In this document: positions 26,575 to 35,196 of the stretch, in pieces | Position numbering within the stretch: position 1 is the stretch's first letter | How the letters are laid out: every line of letters starts with the position of its first letter | From: CAVXUB01 sp963764805 | GTDB taxonomy: Bacteria > Actinomycetota > Acidimicrobiia > Acidimicrobiales > Bog-793 | NCBI GenBank assembly: GCA_963764805.1 | Contig: CAVXUB010000003.1 | Location: forward strand, 62,001-126,000 | Reading direction: 5' to 3' | DNA: 64,000 nucleotides | The notes under the pieces: generated by a model | Database searches by the model: none | Seen by the model: only the letters and a program-made list of their open reading frames with translations | What the model was told of the DNA's origin: nothing | Program-made: the position numbers and the translations under genes

Positions 26575-27861
26575 ATGAGCACTGCGGCGATCGAGATCCA
26601 GGACGTCTCCAAGCACTTCAAGCTGTACCAGGAGAAGTACACGACGCTGAAGGAGCGCGTGCTCCATGCCGGGAAGATCCCCTACAAGGAGTTCTGGGCT
26701 CTGCGGAACGTCTCGACCGACATCCGCTCGGGCCAGACGGTCGGGATCCTCGGGCGCAACGGGTCCGGCAAGTCGACGCTCCTCAAGTGCATAGCGGGGA
26801 TCCTGCAGCCAAGCTCGGGGCAGATCGTCGTGCGGGGACACCTGGCGGCGATGCTCGAGCTCGGTGCCGGCATGCAGCCGGAGCTGAGCGGCCGGGACAA
26901 CATCTACCTGAACGGTTCGCTGCTCGGGCTGTCCCGGCGGGAGATCGACAAGCGTTTCGACGAGATCGTGGCCTTCGCAGAGCTCGAGGAGTTCATCGAC
27001 AACCAGGTCAAGTTCTACTCGTCAGGGATGTACATCCGGCTCGGGTTCGCGGTCGCCGTCAACGTCGAGCCGGACGTCCTGCTGATCGACGAGGTGCTGG
27101 CGGTGGGGGACGAGCGCTTCCAGCAGAAGTGCATGGACCGGGTGAAGCGCTTCCAGCGGGAGGGCCGGACGATCGTGTTCGTCTCCCACTCCGCCGACCT
27201 GATGCGCATGATCTGCGAGCAGGTGATCGTCCTCGACCACGGCGAGGTGCTGACGATCGCCCCGCCGGGGGAGGCGATCCGCCGCTTCCGCGAGAGCCTG
27301 CTCGAGTCCGGGACTCCCGTCGAGGAGCTTGCGGCGATCATCAACGAGGAGCCGGGCGCCGGGCTCGCCCAGCCGGTGCCCCCACGCCGCTCGTTCAAGA
27401 TCAACTCCTGCGAGGTGCTGCCCGAGCAGGAGGGCCGTACCCACCTCCTGCCCGGCGAGCCGCTCTCGATACGCGTCTCGTTCGACGTCGCCCGGCCGAT
27501 GGCCGATGTCGTCTTCGGCATCGCGATCTACGCCCGCAACGGGACGTGCGTGTTCATGGCGGACACGGAGGCGGTGGGGCAGTGTTTCGACCTGGTGCCG
27601 GGGAGGGGCAACCTGCTCTTCCACTTCGACTCGGTGCCGCTGCTGGACGGGACCTATGCCGTCAACGTGCGCGCACAGGACAGCGAGGGCGGGGCGGTGC
27701 ACGACGTGCTGGAGGAGGGCTGTCGTTTCGAGGTGATGAGCCCCGGCAAGCAGACCGGGCTGGTGGCTCTCGAGCTGGAGGCGACGCTGCAGATGGACAC
27801 GGACGTCAGCGACAGCGTGCCCGTCGTCCCCCTACCGATCGAAGGAGCCTTCACACAGTGA
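26575..27861 (+). CDS. wzt: ABC polysaccharide exporter ATPase with C-terminal glycan-binding domain (Wzt-like)
   Basis: 428 residues. The nucleotide-binding domain has Walker A GRNGSGKST (residues 60-68), signature YSSGM, Walker B VLLIDEVLAVGD and switch His in VFVSHS. After residue 255 there is a linker and then a beta-sandwich domain of about 150 residues (LPGEPLSIRVSFDVARPMAD, FHFDSVPLLDGTYAVNVRA). This matches the carbohydrate-binding C-terminus of Wzt proteins that read the finished, chemically capped chain end. The stop overlaps the GTG start of the methyltransferase gene by 4 nt, so capping and recognition may be coupled. Confidence 0.92.
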   Translation: MSTAAIEIQDVSKHFKLYQEKYTTLKERVLHAGKIPYKEFWALRNVSTDIRSGQTVGILGRNGSGKSTLLKCIAGILQPSSGQIVVRGHLAAMLELGAGMQPELSGRDNIYLNGSLLGLSRREIDKRFDEIVAFAELEEFIDNQVKFYSSGMYIRLGFAVAVNVEPDVLLIDEVLAVGDERFQQKCMDRVKRFQREGRTIVFVSHSADLMRMICEQVIVLDHGEVLTIAPPGEAIRRFRESLLESGTPVEELAAIINEEPGAGLAQPVPPRRSFKINSCEVLPEQEGRTHLLPGEPLSIRVSFDVARPMADVVFGIAIYARNGTCVFMADTEAVGQCFDLVPGRGNLLFHFDSVPLLDGTYAVNVRAQDSEGGAVHDVLEEGCRFEVMSPGKQTGLVALELEATLQMDTDVSDSVPVVPLPIEGAFTQ

Positions 27862-28853
27862 CGGACGAGCCGGCGGCCGACCTCGTCGCGGAGATCGCCG
27901 CCGAGGCACGTAGGCGCCGCGAGGCCGGAGAGCACGATCCGGGCCTCGAGAGGCGGCTGGACGAGGCGTTCGGGCACATGGTCGGTCACCGGCGGGGCGA
28001 CGACCAGCTGACGCAAGGGTTGTGGGCGGTGGCCGCCAATGCCCACATCAACGCCGACGCAGGCGTCCACGAGCCGGCTTCGCGTCTGAAGCGGCTCGCC
28101 AAGAGGGTGCTGGCCAAGCTCTTCCGCTGGTACGTGCTGCGGGTTACCAACCAGGTGACCACCTTCGCCAATGTCACGGCGTCGACCCTTCGGATGCTCT
28201 CCGACCGGATCGAGTCGCTGTCGGACGAGGTGGCGGCGGCGCTCCCGCCGGTCCTTCCGGGGCGAGCGGAGCTGCCGCCGGGAGCCGCACCGCGCTCGCC
28301 GCTCGATCGGCACCAGATCCTCTCGAGCGCGGTCTGCGAGCGCATGGCCGGGGTCGGCGGCCGTGTCCTGCACGCCGACTGCGGCTCGGGCGAGCTCGTC
28401 TCGGAGCTCAGCAAGGCCGGTACCGATGCCTATGGCGTCGACCCCTCAGCCCGCCACGTGGCGGCGCCGGTCGCCGCCGGGCTCGACCTCGTCCAAGGAC
28501 AGCTGCTCGAGCACCTGCGGAGCGTCTCCACGAACGGCCTCGGCGGGGCGGTCGTCTCCGGCTCCGTGGACAGGCTGCGGCTCGGCGACGCCCGGATGCT
28601 CGCTCACCTGCTCGGCACTCGAGTGGCGTCCGGCGGCCGGGTGGTGATAGCCGGGACCTACCCCCCGGCATGGGAGCTGACGGCCTCTCCCGTCGAGCGG
28701 GACCTGTCGCCGGGCCGCCCGCTCCATCCCGAGACCTGGATGCACCTCCTGGGCGCCAACGGGGTTGCCGATCTGGAGGTGGTGGAGGGTCCGGTCGTGC
28801 CGGAGCTCGGCGCACCGGACGGATATGCCGTCTTCGGCGTGCGCACCCGCTGA
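27858..28853 (+). CDS. SAM-dependent methyltransferase, candidate chain-capping enzyme
   Basis: 331 residues from GTG 27858, whose TGA-overlapping start (GTGA) couples it to wzt. The N-terminal 140 residues are helical and charged (LVAEIAAEARRRREAGEHD, then RLAKRVLAKLFRWYVLRVTN), possibly membrane-associating. The C-terminal class I methyltransferase domain has motif I RVLHADCGSGELVSEL and the second acidic strand DAYGVDPSA. In O9a-type systems a methyltransferase (WbdD) ends chain growth and its mark is read by Wzt. The gene order here suggests the same logic, but no kinase domain is visible. Its methyl acceptor is unknown. Confidence 0.75.
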   Translation: MTDEPAADLVAEIAAEARRRREAGEHDPGLERRLDEAFGHMVGHRRGDDQLTQGLWAVAANAHINADAGVHEPASRLKRLAKRVLAKLFRWYVLRVTNQVTTFANVTASTLRMLSDRIESLSDEVAAALPPVLPGRAELPPGAAPRSPLDRHQILSSAVCERMAGVGGRVLHADCGSGELVSELSKAGTDAYGVDPSARHVAAPVAAGLDLVQGQLLEHLRSVSTNGLGGAVVSGSVDRLRLGDARMLAHLLGTRVASGGRVVIAGTYPPAWELTASPVERDLSPGRPLHPETWMHLLGANGVADLEVVEGPVVPELGAPDGYAVFGVRTR

Positions 28854-28867
28854 ACCGCCCTCCGGCA

Positions 28868-29969
28868 ATGAAGCGGCCGTCCCGCATCGACCAGGTGATC
28901 CCTACGATCGTCCACCGCGACGCGGTCAGCTCCCACACCTTCGAAGTGCAGCGGGTCCTCCGCGAGATGGGGTTCTGCTCGGAGATCTTCGCCCAGAACA
29001 TCGGTCCCGAGGTGCGGCATCGGGTGAGACCGATGGCGGCCCTCGACCCGGCGACCTCAGCGCCGCCCAGACGACCGTTGGCTGCTCTACCAGGCTTCCA
29101 TCGGCGCCCCCGCCGCCGACGTCTTCCGGTCTCATCGCGGCACCAAGCTCGTCAACTACCACAACATCACCCCCGTCGAGCTGATCGGCTGGTGGGAACC
29201 GCACCTGCAGGAGGAGCTGACGCTCGGTCGTTCGCAGCTGCTCGAGCTGGCTCCGGTCACGGACCTCGGCATCGCCGTCTCCAGGTACAACGAGAGCGAG
29301 CTGCTCGCCGCCGGCTTTCCCAGGACAGCTGTGGCGCCCTTGCTCGGAGACCTCGCCCCCTCGGGAAGCACCGATCGGGCAACGGCCGAGCGGCTGGCAG
29401 AGGCTCGTGCCGAGGGCGGATCCTCCTGGTTGTTCATCGGGCAGCTGGCGCCGCACAAGGCCCAGCACGACGTCCTCAAGGCCTTCGCCTTCTACCGGGA
29501 GGCTTACGACCCCCGTGCTCGGCTGTACCTGATCGGCCGCGAGATGAGCATGCGCTATGCCGCTGCCTTGCGAGAGCTCGTGAAGCGGCTGGAGCTGGCT
29601 GGCTCGGCCCTGCTCGTGGGCTCTGTCAGCGAGGACGAGAAGAGCGCCTACTTCGACGATGCCGACGTCTTCGTCTGCTGCTCGGAGCACGAAGGCTTCT
29701 GCGCGCCGCTGATCGAGGCGATGTACAGACGGGTGCCGATCGTCGCTTACAAGGCGGCAGCGGTCCCCGAGACGGTCGCCGGTACCGGCCTCGTGCTCCC
29801 TTCGAAACGCCCCCATCTGCTCGCCGCAGCCGTCCACCGCCTGCTCTCGGACCGCGACCTGCGGCGCGAGATGGTGGAGGCGGCGCGGGCGAGGGCGTCT
29901 CGTTTCGACATCGAGGCCTCTCGTCGGACCTTCGCCGAGGTGATCACGCGGGCGGTCGAGGCAGCGTGA
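28868..29969 (+). CDS. GT4 family glycosyltransferase, frameshifted near 29060
   Basis: About 367 residues. The first 60 residues, from ATG 28868 (RIDQVIPTIVHRDAVSSHTF, VQRVLREMGFCSEIFAQNI), are in one frame. From DDRWLLYQASIGAPAADVF onward the sequence is in the next, so a +1 shift lies in 29045-29072, within CCGGCGACCTCAGCGCCGCC. Later motifs are LFIGQLAPHKAQHDVLKAF, SEDEKSAYFDDADVFVCCSE and HEGFCAPLIEAMYRRVPIV, the usual GT4 donor site. The downstream gene starts inside its stop (GTGA at 29966). If the shift is a base-calling error the enzyme is complete. If real, the Rossmann C-domain would be lost. Confidence 0.8.
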
Positions 29970-31150
29970 AGGTCGCCTTCGTCGCCAACCGGTACGGGGA
30001 GCAGATCGTCGGGGGGGCCGAGGCGGCCACGCGCTCGATCGCAGAGCGGGTGGCGTCCCAGCTGGGCTGGCAGGTGGAGGCGCTCAGCACATGCGCCAGC
30101 GGTTACCGGACCTGGGAGAACGACCTGCCGGCGGGCGAGTCGTGGTTGAACGGCGTGCTCTTGCGGCGGTTCCCGTCGGTCCACAAGCGTGGCTTCGAGT
30201 TCGACCTGATGTGGGAGCGGATGGCGGCCTCGCCGGGAAAAGTCGGCGCGCAGGCGGCGGAGCGGTGGGTCGAGCTGCAGGGGCCGCGTTGCCCGGAGCT
30301 CGTGGAGGCTCTCGCCGCCAGTGACGCCGACGTCGTCTCGTTCGCGCCCTACCTCTACTACCCGACGGTGCGCGGGATCCAGGTGACCGGACGGCGGTCG
30401 ATCCTGCAGCCGTGCGCCCACGACGAGCCGCCCATCTACCTGCCCGTGTTCCGCGACACCTTCGAGTCGGCGGCGGGATTCGTCTACAACACGAGCTGGG
30501 AGAGGAGTTTCGTCGAGGGGATGTTCGAAGTGGGATCGGTGCCGAGCCTGACGATGGGCCTCGGCGTCGAGGACCCTGCCGGGGACGTCCCTCCCGTGGC
30601 GGCCATCGCCGAGGGCATCGGCGAGCGGCCGTTCGTCTGTTGCCTAGGCAGGGTCGAGGGAGGCAAGGGCACCGACGTGCTGGCGGAGCTGTTCGCGGGT
30701 TTCAAGAGGAGGCACCCGGGTCCTTTGGCGCTGGTGATGGTTGGGCCGGTCGTGGCGGCCCCGCCCGAGCATCCCGACCTGATCGTGCTCGGTCAAGTGG
30801 ACGAGGCGACCAAGTGGTCGATCCTCGACGCGTCGCTCGCGCTCATCTCGCCGTCGCCCTTCGAGTCCTTCTCCCTGGTCTTGTTCGAGGCCTGGTCTCG
30901 CCGTCGCCCAGCCATGGTCAACGCCTTCTGTGCGGCGACCCGCGGGGAATCCGAGCGATCAGGCGCCGGCATCCCGTTCTCGAGCTTCTCGGAGTTCGAG
31001 GTGGCACTCGAGCGGCTCGTGTCAGATGCGTCGCTGCGGGCACAGCTCGGCGAGCGCGGGCATGCTTACGTCGACGCCAACTTCCGGTGGCCGGCGTTGA
31101 TCGAGCGCTGGGGGCACTTCGCCGAGCAGGTCGCTGACCGCGCCGCCTGA
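29966..31150 (+). CDS. GT4-like glycosyltransferase
   Basis: 394 residues from GTG 29966, overlapping the previous stop. GT-B N-terminus KVAFVANRYGEQIVGGAEAA, then TCASGYRTWENDLPAGESW. The C-terminal half has VCCLGRVEGGKGTDVLAELF and the donor motif SPSPFESFSLVLFEAWSRRR, where the usual second Glu falls in FEAW. It is a clear paralogue of the gene at 20712. It is the last gene of the polysaccharide locus, and a hairpin follows 14 nt after the stop. Confidence 0.85.
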   Translation: MKVAFVANRYGEQIVGGAEAATRSIAERVASQLGWQVEALSTCASGYRTWENDLPAGESWLNGVLLRRFPSVHKRGFEFDLMWERMAASPGKVGAQAAERWVELQGPRCPELVEALAASDADVVSFAPYLYYPTVRGIQVTGRRSILQPCAHDEPPIYLPVFRDTFESAAGFVYNTSWERSFVEGMFEVGSVPSLTMGLGVEDPAGDVPPVAAIAEGIGERPFVCCLGRVEGGKGTDVLAELFAGFKRRHPGPLALVMVGPVVAAPPEHPDLIVLGQVDEATKWSILDASLALISPSPFESFSLVLFEAWSRRRPAMVNAFCAATRGESERSGAGIPFSSFSEFEVALERLVSDASLRAQLGERGHAYVDANFRWPALIERWGHFAEQVADRAA

Positions 31151-31164
31151 AGGCTTGCCGGTCG

Positions 31165-31181
31165 GCGACTCAGGGAGTCGC
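31165..31181 (+). terminator. Perfect 7-bp hairpin after the polysaccharide locus
   Basis: GCGACTC-AGG-GAGTCGC, 14 nt after the stop at 31150. No run of T follows, so it would be a weak or factor-dependent terminator. It may instead be an mRNA 3'-end stabiliser. Confidence 0.45.
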
Positions 31182-31365
31182 GGTCGAGGTTTGGTGCGTT
31201 ATGCCTCGAAACTGATACCTGGCGCAGGAAAGCTCGTCCCCCCAATTGCGCCGCGAAACCCGACGCTACTCGCATGCAAGTGCCCCCTTCCCGTCCGTGG
31301 AAGCCAGGCCCTGTGGCAATCTGTAGCTGCCGGGAAGCTGTTGCAGAGGTGGAAGGGAGGTGGCG

Positions 31366-32958
31366 ATGGCGACGTGCCCGTCCTGTCAGGCGGATACGCC
31401 AGAAGAGCTTGGCTCCTGCATGAGCTGTGGCGCGCCTCTCCACTTTTCGCCACCGCCTCCGCCTCCGCCACCGCCGCCGCCCCCGCCACCGCCGCCACCG
31501 CCGCTGCCACCGCCGCTGCCACCGCCGCTGCCACCGCCGCTGCCACCGCCGCTGCCACCGCCACCGCCGCTGCCACCGCCACCGGCCATGTACGGGCAGT
31601 ACAGGCCGTACGCCCAGTACACGCCCACGTCCTATGCGCCGTACCGGCCCTATCCTCCGCCACCGCCATTCTCACCACCGCCGTTCTCACCGCCGCCGTT
31701 CCCACCAGCAGTCGGCCCCGCAGGGCAGTGGTACGCCACCCCGCAGCCTCCGGCGCGGAAGCGCAAAGGACCGCACTGGATTGTGACCTTGGGCGGCACG
31801 GCCACGAGTGCCCTGGTCATCGCCGTCGTGCTGATCATCTTGTTGGCCGCCCCTGCGCCTACCCGGTTCGCTGCCACCAAGACGCATTCCGGTGGCTCGA
31901 GCAGTCCGAGCAGCTCCAGCCATTCCAGCCATCCCAGCAGCTCGAGCTCGGTGACGTTCGACAAGCCGGTGAACGTGCCGCTGTCGATCGAGTCTGATTA
32001 CGGCAGCCCGCTCGGGCTTGGTCGCCCGCTCGTGCAGATCGTGCTCGGGAACGGGCAACACCTGACGGTGCTCGTCGACACCGGCTCGGTCGGGCTTCGG
32101 ATCTTCTCCAACGAGGTCGACAGCGGCCCGACCGGCGGGATCCAGGCGACGAACACCAACGACAGCATCACCTACGGGGACGACAGCACGTTCCTCGGGG
32201 TGGTGGCGACAGCCAAGCTCGAGATCGGCAGCGTCCCGATCGGCACGCCGGTCCCCTTCGAGCTGGTGCACTCCGTCGTATGCCGCCCTGCTTCGAGCAC
32301 CTGCCCAGCCGACGACACGGGCATCGAGGAGTCCGAGGAGGCGAGCGGCGACGACGGCATCATGGGCGTCGGCATGGACGGGACCTATCCGGGCGACCCG
32401 ATCCCCAACCCGCTGCTCTCGCTGCCGTCCCCCCTCAACAGCAGCTGGAGCATCGCCCTGCAGGCGAACGTCAACGGCGGCCGGGGCGTCCTGCGGTTGG
32501 GCGCGACGGCGCCGTCCGAGCCGATCGAGACGCTTGCGCTCTCCCGCAACGACTCCAGCGACTCGGCCGCCGGGGCATGGAACGACTACCCGATCGTGTG
32601 CTGGACGTTGCGTTCAGTGGTGGACGACTGCGTCCCCACGCTGTTCGACTCAGGGACGGAGCTGACGTACCTGCAGGGGGATAGTTTCGCCGGGCTTCCG
32701 TCGAGGAACGATGCGCAGGACCAGATCGTGACGGTGAGCCAGGGGATCCAGGTGCAAGCCAGGGGCAGCACCCCGGAAGGCACCAGTGACGGCAGCACCT
32801 TCTGGACCTTCCGGTCAGGGACGACGTGGTCTCAGGACCTGCTGGTCCTGTCGAAGGACAAGAACGACTGGGTGAACACGGGAGTCGCCGCCTTCTACAA
32901 GTTCAGCGTCACCTACGACGAGAACGCCGGGACGATCGAGCTCTCGAGCGGTCTCTGA
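31366..32958 (+). CDS. Membrane-anchored pepsin/DUF3443-like aspartic protease with zinc ribbon and polyproline linker
   Basis: 530 residues. The N-terminal zinc ribbon is CPSC...CMSCG (residues 3-22). Next comes about 110 residues of polyproline and Tyr/Pro-rich linker, then a basic RKRKGPHW, one membrane span at about residues 138-160 (VTLGGTATSALVIAVVLIIL) and a Ser-rich spacer. The outer domain has two aspartic-protease motifs, VLVDTGSVGLRIFS (Asp238) and TLFDSGTELTYL (Asp428), 190 residues apart as in two-lobed pepsins. VLVDTGS-x-GLR is also typical of bacterial DUF3443. ATG 31366 follows GGAAGGGAGG. The ribbon would be cytoplasmic and the protease outside. The substrate is unknown. Confidence 0.75.
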   Translation: MATCPSCQADTPEELGSCMSCGAPLHFSPPPPPPPPPPPPPPPPPPLPPPLPPPLPPPLPPPLPPPPPLPPPPAMYGQYRPYAQYTPTSYAPYRPYPPPPPFSPPPFSPPPFPPAVGPAGQWYATPQPPARKRKGPHWIVTLGGTATSALVIAVVLIILLAAPAPTRFAATKTHSGGSSSPSSSSHSSHPSSSSSVTFDKPVNVPLSIESDYGSPLGLGRPLVQIVLGNGQHLTVLVDTGSVGLRIFSNEVDSGPTGGIQATNTNDSITYGDDSTFLGVVATAKLEIGSVPIGTPVPFELVHSVVCRPASSTCPADDTGIEESEEASGDDGIMGVGMDGTYPGDPIPNPLLSLPSPLNSSWSIALQANVNGGRGVLRLGATAPSEPIETLALSRNDSSDSAAGAWNDYPIVCWTLRSVVDDCVPTLFDSGTELTYLQGDSFAGLPSRNDAQDQIVTVSQGIQVQARGSTPEGTSDGSTFWTFRSGTTWSQDLLVLSKDKNDWVNTGVAAFYKFSVTYDENAGTIELSSGL

Positions 32959-33015
32959 CAGCTCCTGCCCTCGTGTCGCGCGAGGGCCGGCGCCCTCACC
33001 TACGATCTTCACGTC

Positions 33016-35109
33016 GTGCACTTTGAGCGCTCCAGCCACGTGAGCATCAAGCGGCAGCGGTCGATCCGTTGGCTCGCTGCAGTCGCCCTGGCGGCGATGA
33101 CCCTCGCCGGGGCCGCCAGTGCAGTCAGCCCTCCCGCCGCCGGTGCGGCCATGAACGGCTACCCCGCCTCCGACGTCACATTCTCCGGGCACGGGTGGGG
33201 TCCCGGCTACGGGATGGGCCAGTGGGGAGCCTTCGGCTATGCCGAGGAGTACCACGAGACCTACCAGTGGATCCTCTCCCACTTCTACGGCGGCACGCAG
33301 GGCACCTCGATAGGCGACCCGGCGGTGCGCGTGGCGATCACCGAGAACGACGGCCAGGCAGTGGTCGTGACCTCGCCGTCCGCTTTCAGCGTCGGCGGCG
33401 TGGCGATGACGGGTGGCCAGTACGCCGAGATGGTGCTGGCGAACGCCTCCACGGGTCAGTTCACCGTGAAGCGCGGCTCGGGCTCGAACTGCGACGTGAC
33501 GCAATGGACGACCGTCGCCGCGGTTGCGCAGCCTGTGGCGGTGCCGGCAAGCACGGCGCCGACCGCCCCCACCTCGCAGCTGCTCACGCTCTGCCGCGCC
33601 GACGGGGCGCACCTCGCCTACCGCGGCGACATCCAGGCAGTCGTCGCCGGCGGCATCTCGCACACCGTCTCCGAGCTCACCATCGACGAGTACGTCGCCG
33701 ACGTCGTCCCCTCGGAGATGCCTGCGATCTGGGGGCAGTTCGGCGGTGCGGGACCGCAGTCCGAGCAGTGGGGGTTCCAGGCGCTCGAGGCACAGGCGGT
33801 GGCGGCGCGCACGTACACGGAGGCCTACAAGGCCGACGGCGGGTACGGCGGCTACGCCGACGTCTGCGACTCGTACTGCCAGACCTACCCGGGCATCTCC
33901 AACGAGTCCGCCCTCTCCACCCAGGCGGTGGCTGACACGTCCGGCGTGGCGCTCTTGATGCAGGGCACCGACAACTTCGCCCTCACCGAGTACTCGGCGT
34001 CGACCGGCGGCTGGACTGTCTCGGGCATCTTCCCGGCGGTGCAGGACCTCGGCGACGCCGTTTGCGTCCAATCGCCCTACTACACCTGCAACCCCAACCA
34101 CGACTGGACGGCCAGCGTTCCCGTCGCCGACATCGAGACGACCTTCCCGTCCGTCGGCGCCCTGACCTCGGTGCTCGTCACCGAGCGCAATTCGCTCGGC
34201 GACCTCGGCGGCCGGGTGCTCACCGTCGCCATCGAAGGAACGCATGGGAGCACCAGCCTTTCCGGCTGGCAGTTCGCCATCGACTTCGGGCTCGACTCCG
34301 ACTGGTTCGCGGTCACCAACGGCCCCGGCGGGCAGGCGAGCGGTATCGACGGCTACTGGCTGGCGAGCGCCTCGGGAAAGGTGGACGGCTATGGATCGGC
34401 CGTCGCCGGGGCTCCCGTCCCGCCCGCCGACCTGACGGCGCCGATCGTCTCGATGGCCTCGCCAGCGGGCGGCCACGGGTACTGGTTGGCGGGATCCGAC
34501 GGCAACATCTACCCGGCCGGTGGGGCGTGCGCATGCGGGTCGCTTCGCGGCGTCCACCTCAACAAGCCGATCGTCGGCATCGCGCCCACTCACGACGGGA
34601 ATGGTTACTGGATGGTGGCGTCGGACGGGGGGGTCTTCAGTTTCGGAGATGCGAGGTTCTACGGGTCGATGGGAGGGCACTTCCTCAACAAGCCGATCGT
34701 GGGGATGGCCCCCACTCCTGACGGGCTCGGGTACTGGCTGGTCGCCTCCGACGGCGGCATCTTCAGCTTCGGGGATGCCAGGTTCCACGGCTCGGCCGGC
34801 AGCCTGCGGTTGAACAAGCCGATCGTCGGGATGGCGGCGACCCCTGACGGCGGCGGCTACACGCTGGTGGCCTCCGACGGCGGGATCTTCAACTACGGCG
34901 ACTCCGCCTTCGAGGGTTCGCTGGCGGGGTCGGGCGTCGCCGCCCCGGTGATCGGGATCATCTCCTGCCCCGACGGCTACGGCTACGAGATCGTCACCGG
35001 CGACGGGGGAGTGCACCCGTTCGGTGACGCACCGCAGTACGGCGACGAGACCTCGGGCGGGGGAAGCGGATCGGCGTCCGCCACGGCCGGGGCGTTGGCC
35101 GCCGGCTGA
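33016..35109 (+). CDS. Secreted SpoIID/LytB-domain protein with C-terminal propeller-like repeats
   Basis: 697 residues from GTG 33016. A signal peptide is visible (WLAAVALAAMTLAGAASAV). SpoIID/LytB signatures are GHGWGPGYGMGQWGAFGYA, ELTIDEYVADVVPSEMP and ALEAQAVAARTYTEAY. In Firmicutes SpoIID is a lytic transglycosylase acting on denuded glycan strands, and here a cell-wall role is inferred. From residue 450 there are six or so 45-residue repeats (GYWMVASDGGVFSFGDARFY, GYWLVASDGGIFSFGDARFH), a common actinobacterial surface module. The C-terminus is Gly/Ser/Ala-rich. It is preceded by the aspartic protease gene, 57 nt apart. Confidence 0.85.
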   Translation: MHFERSSHVSIKRQRSIRWLAAVALAAMTLAGAASAVSPPAAGAAMNGYPASDVTFSGHGWGPGYGMGQWGAFGYAEEYHETYQWILSHFYGGTQGTSIGDPAVRVAITENDGQAVVVTSPSAFSVGGVAMTGGQYAEMVLANASTGQFTVKRGSGSNCDVTQWTTVAAVAQPVAVPASTAPTAPTSQLLTLCRADGAHLAYRGDIQAVVAGGISHTVSELTIDEYVADVVPSEMPAIWGQFGGAGPQSEQWGFQALEAQAVAARTYTEAYKADGGYGGYADVCDSYCQTYPGISNESALSTQAVADTSGVALLMQGTDNFALTEYSASTGGWTVSGIFPAVQDLGDAVCVQSPYYTCNPNHDWTASVPVADIETTFPSVGALTSVLVTERNSLGDLGGRVLTVAIEGTHGSTSLSGWQFAIDFGLDSDWFAVTNGPGGQASGIDGYWLASASGKVDGYGSAVAGAPVPPADLTAPIVSMASPAGGHGYWLAGSDGNIYPAGGACACGSLRGVHLNKPIVGIAPTHDGNGYWMVASDGGVFSFGDARFYGSMGGHFLNKPIVGMAPTPDGLGYWLVASDGGIFSFGDARFHGSAGSLRLNKPIVGMAATPDGGGYTLVASDGGIFNYGDSAFEGSLAGSGVAAPVIGIISCPDGYGYEIVTGDGGVHPFGDAPQYGDETSGGGSGSASATAGALAAG

Positions 35110-35196
35110 CCCGAGGGGCAGCCCGGCCCTTTGGCCGGCACCGCAGCGCCCGCCGTAGAGTGGGGCCGTTACGGATGCCCGGGCTTAGGAGGGATC

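Noticed and set aside
26787..27857. Upstream extension of the methyltransferase frame through the whole Wzt gene
   Set aside because: The extension is a shadow of wzt in another frame; the GTG at 27858 with stop/start overlap is the natural start.
31182..31350. Possible riboswitch upstream of the aspartic protease gene
   Set aside because: The leader is over 150 nt and has some stem potential, but no aptamer consensus that I know (cobalamin, c-di-GMP, c-di-AMP) fits.
32815..35016. 733-codon minus-strand frame opposite the SpoIID/LytB gene
   Set aside because: Composition is Gly/Arg/His/Asp-rich shadow type, without domains, while the plus strand has signal peptide, SpoIID motifs and repeats.
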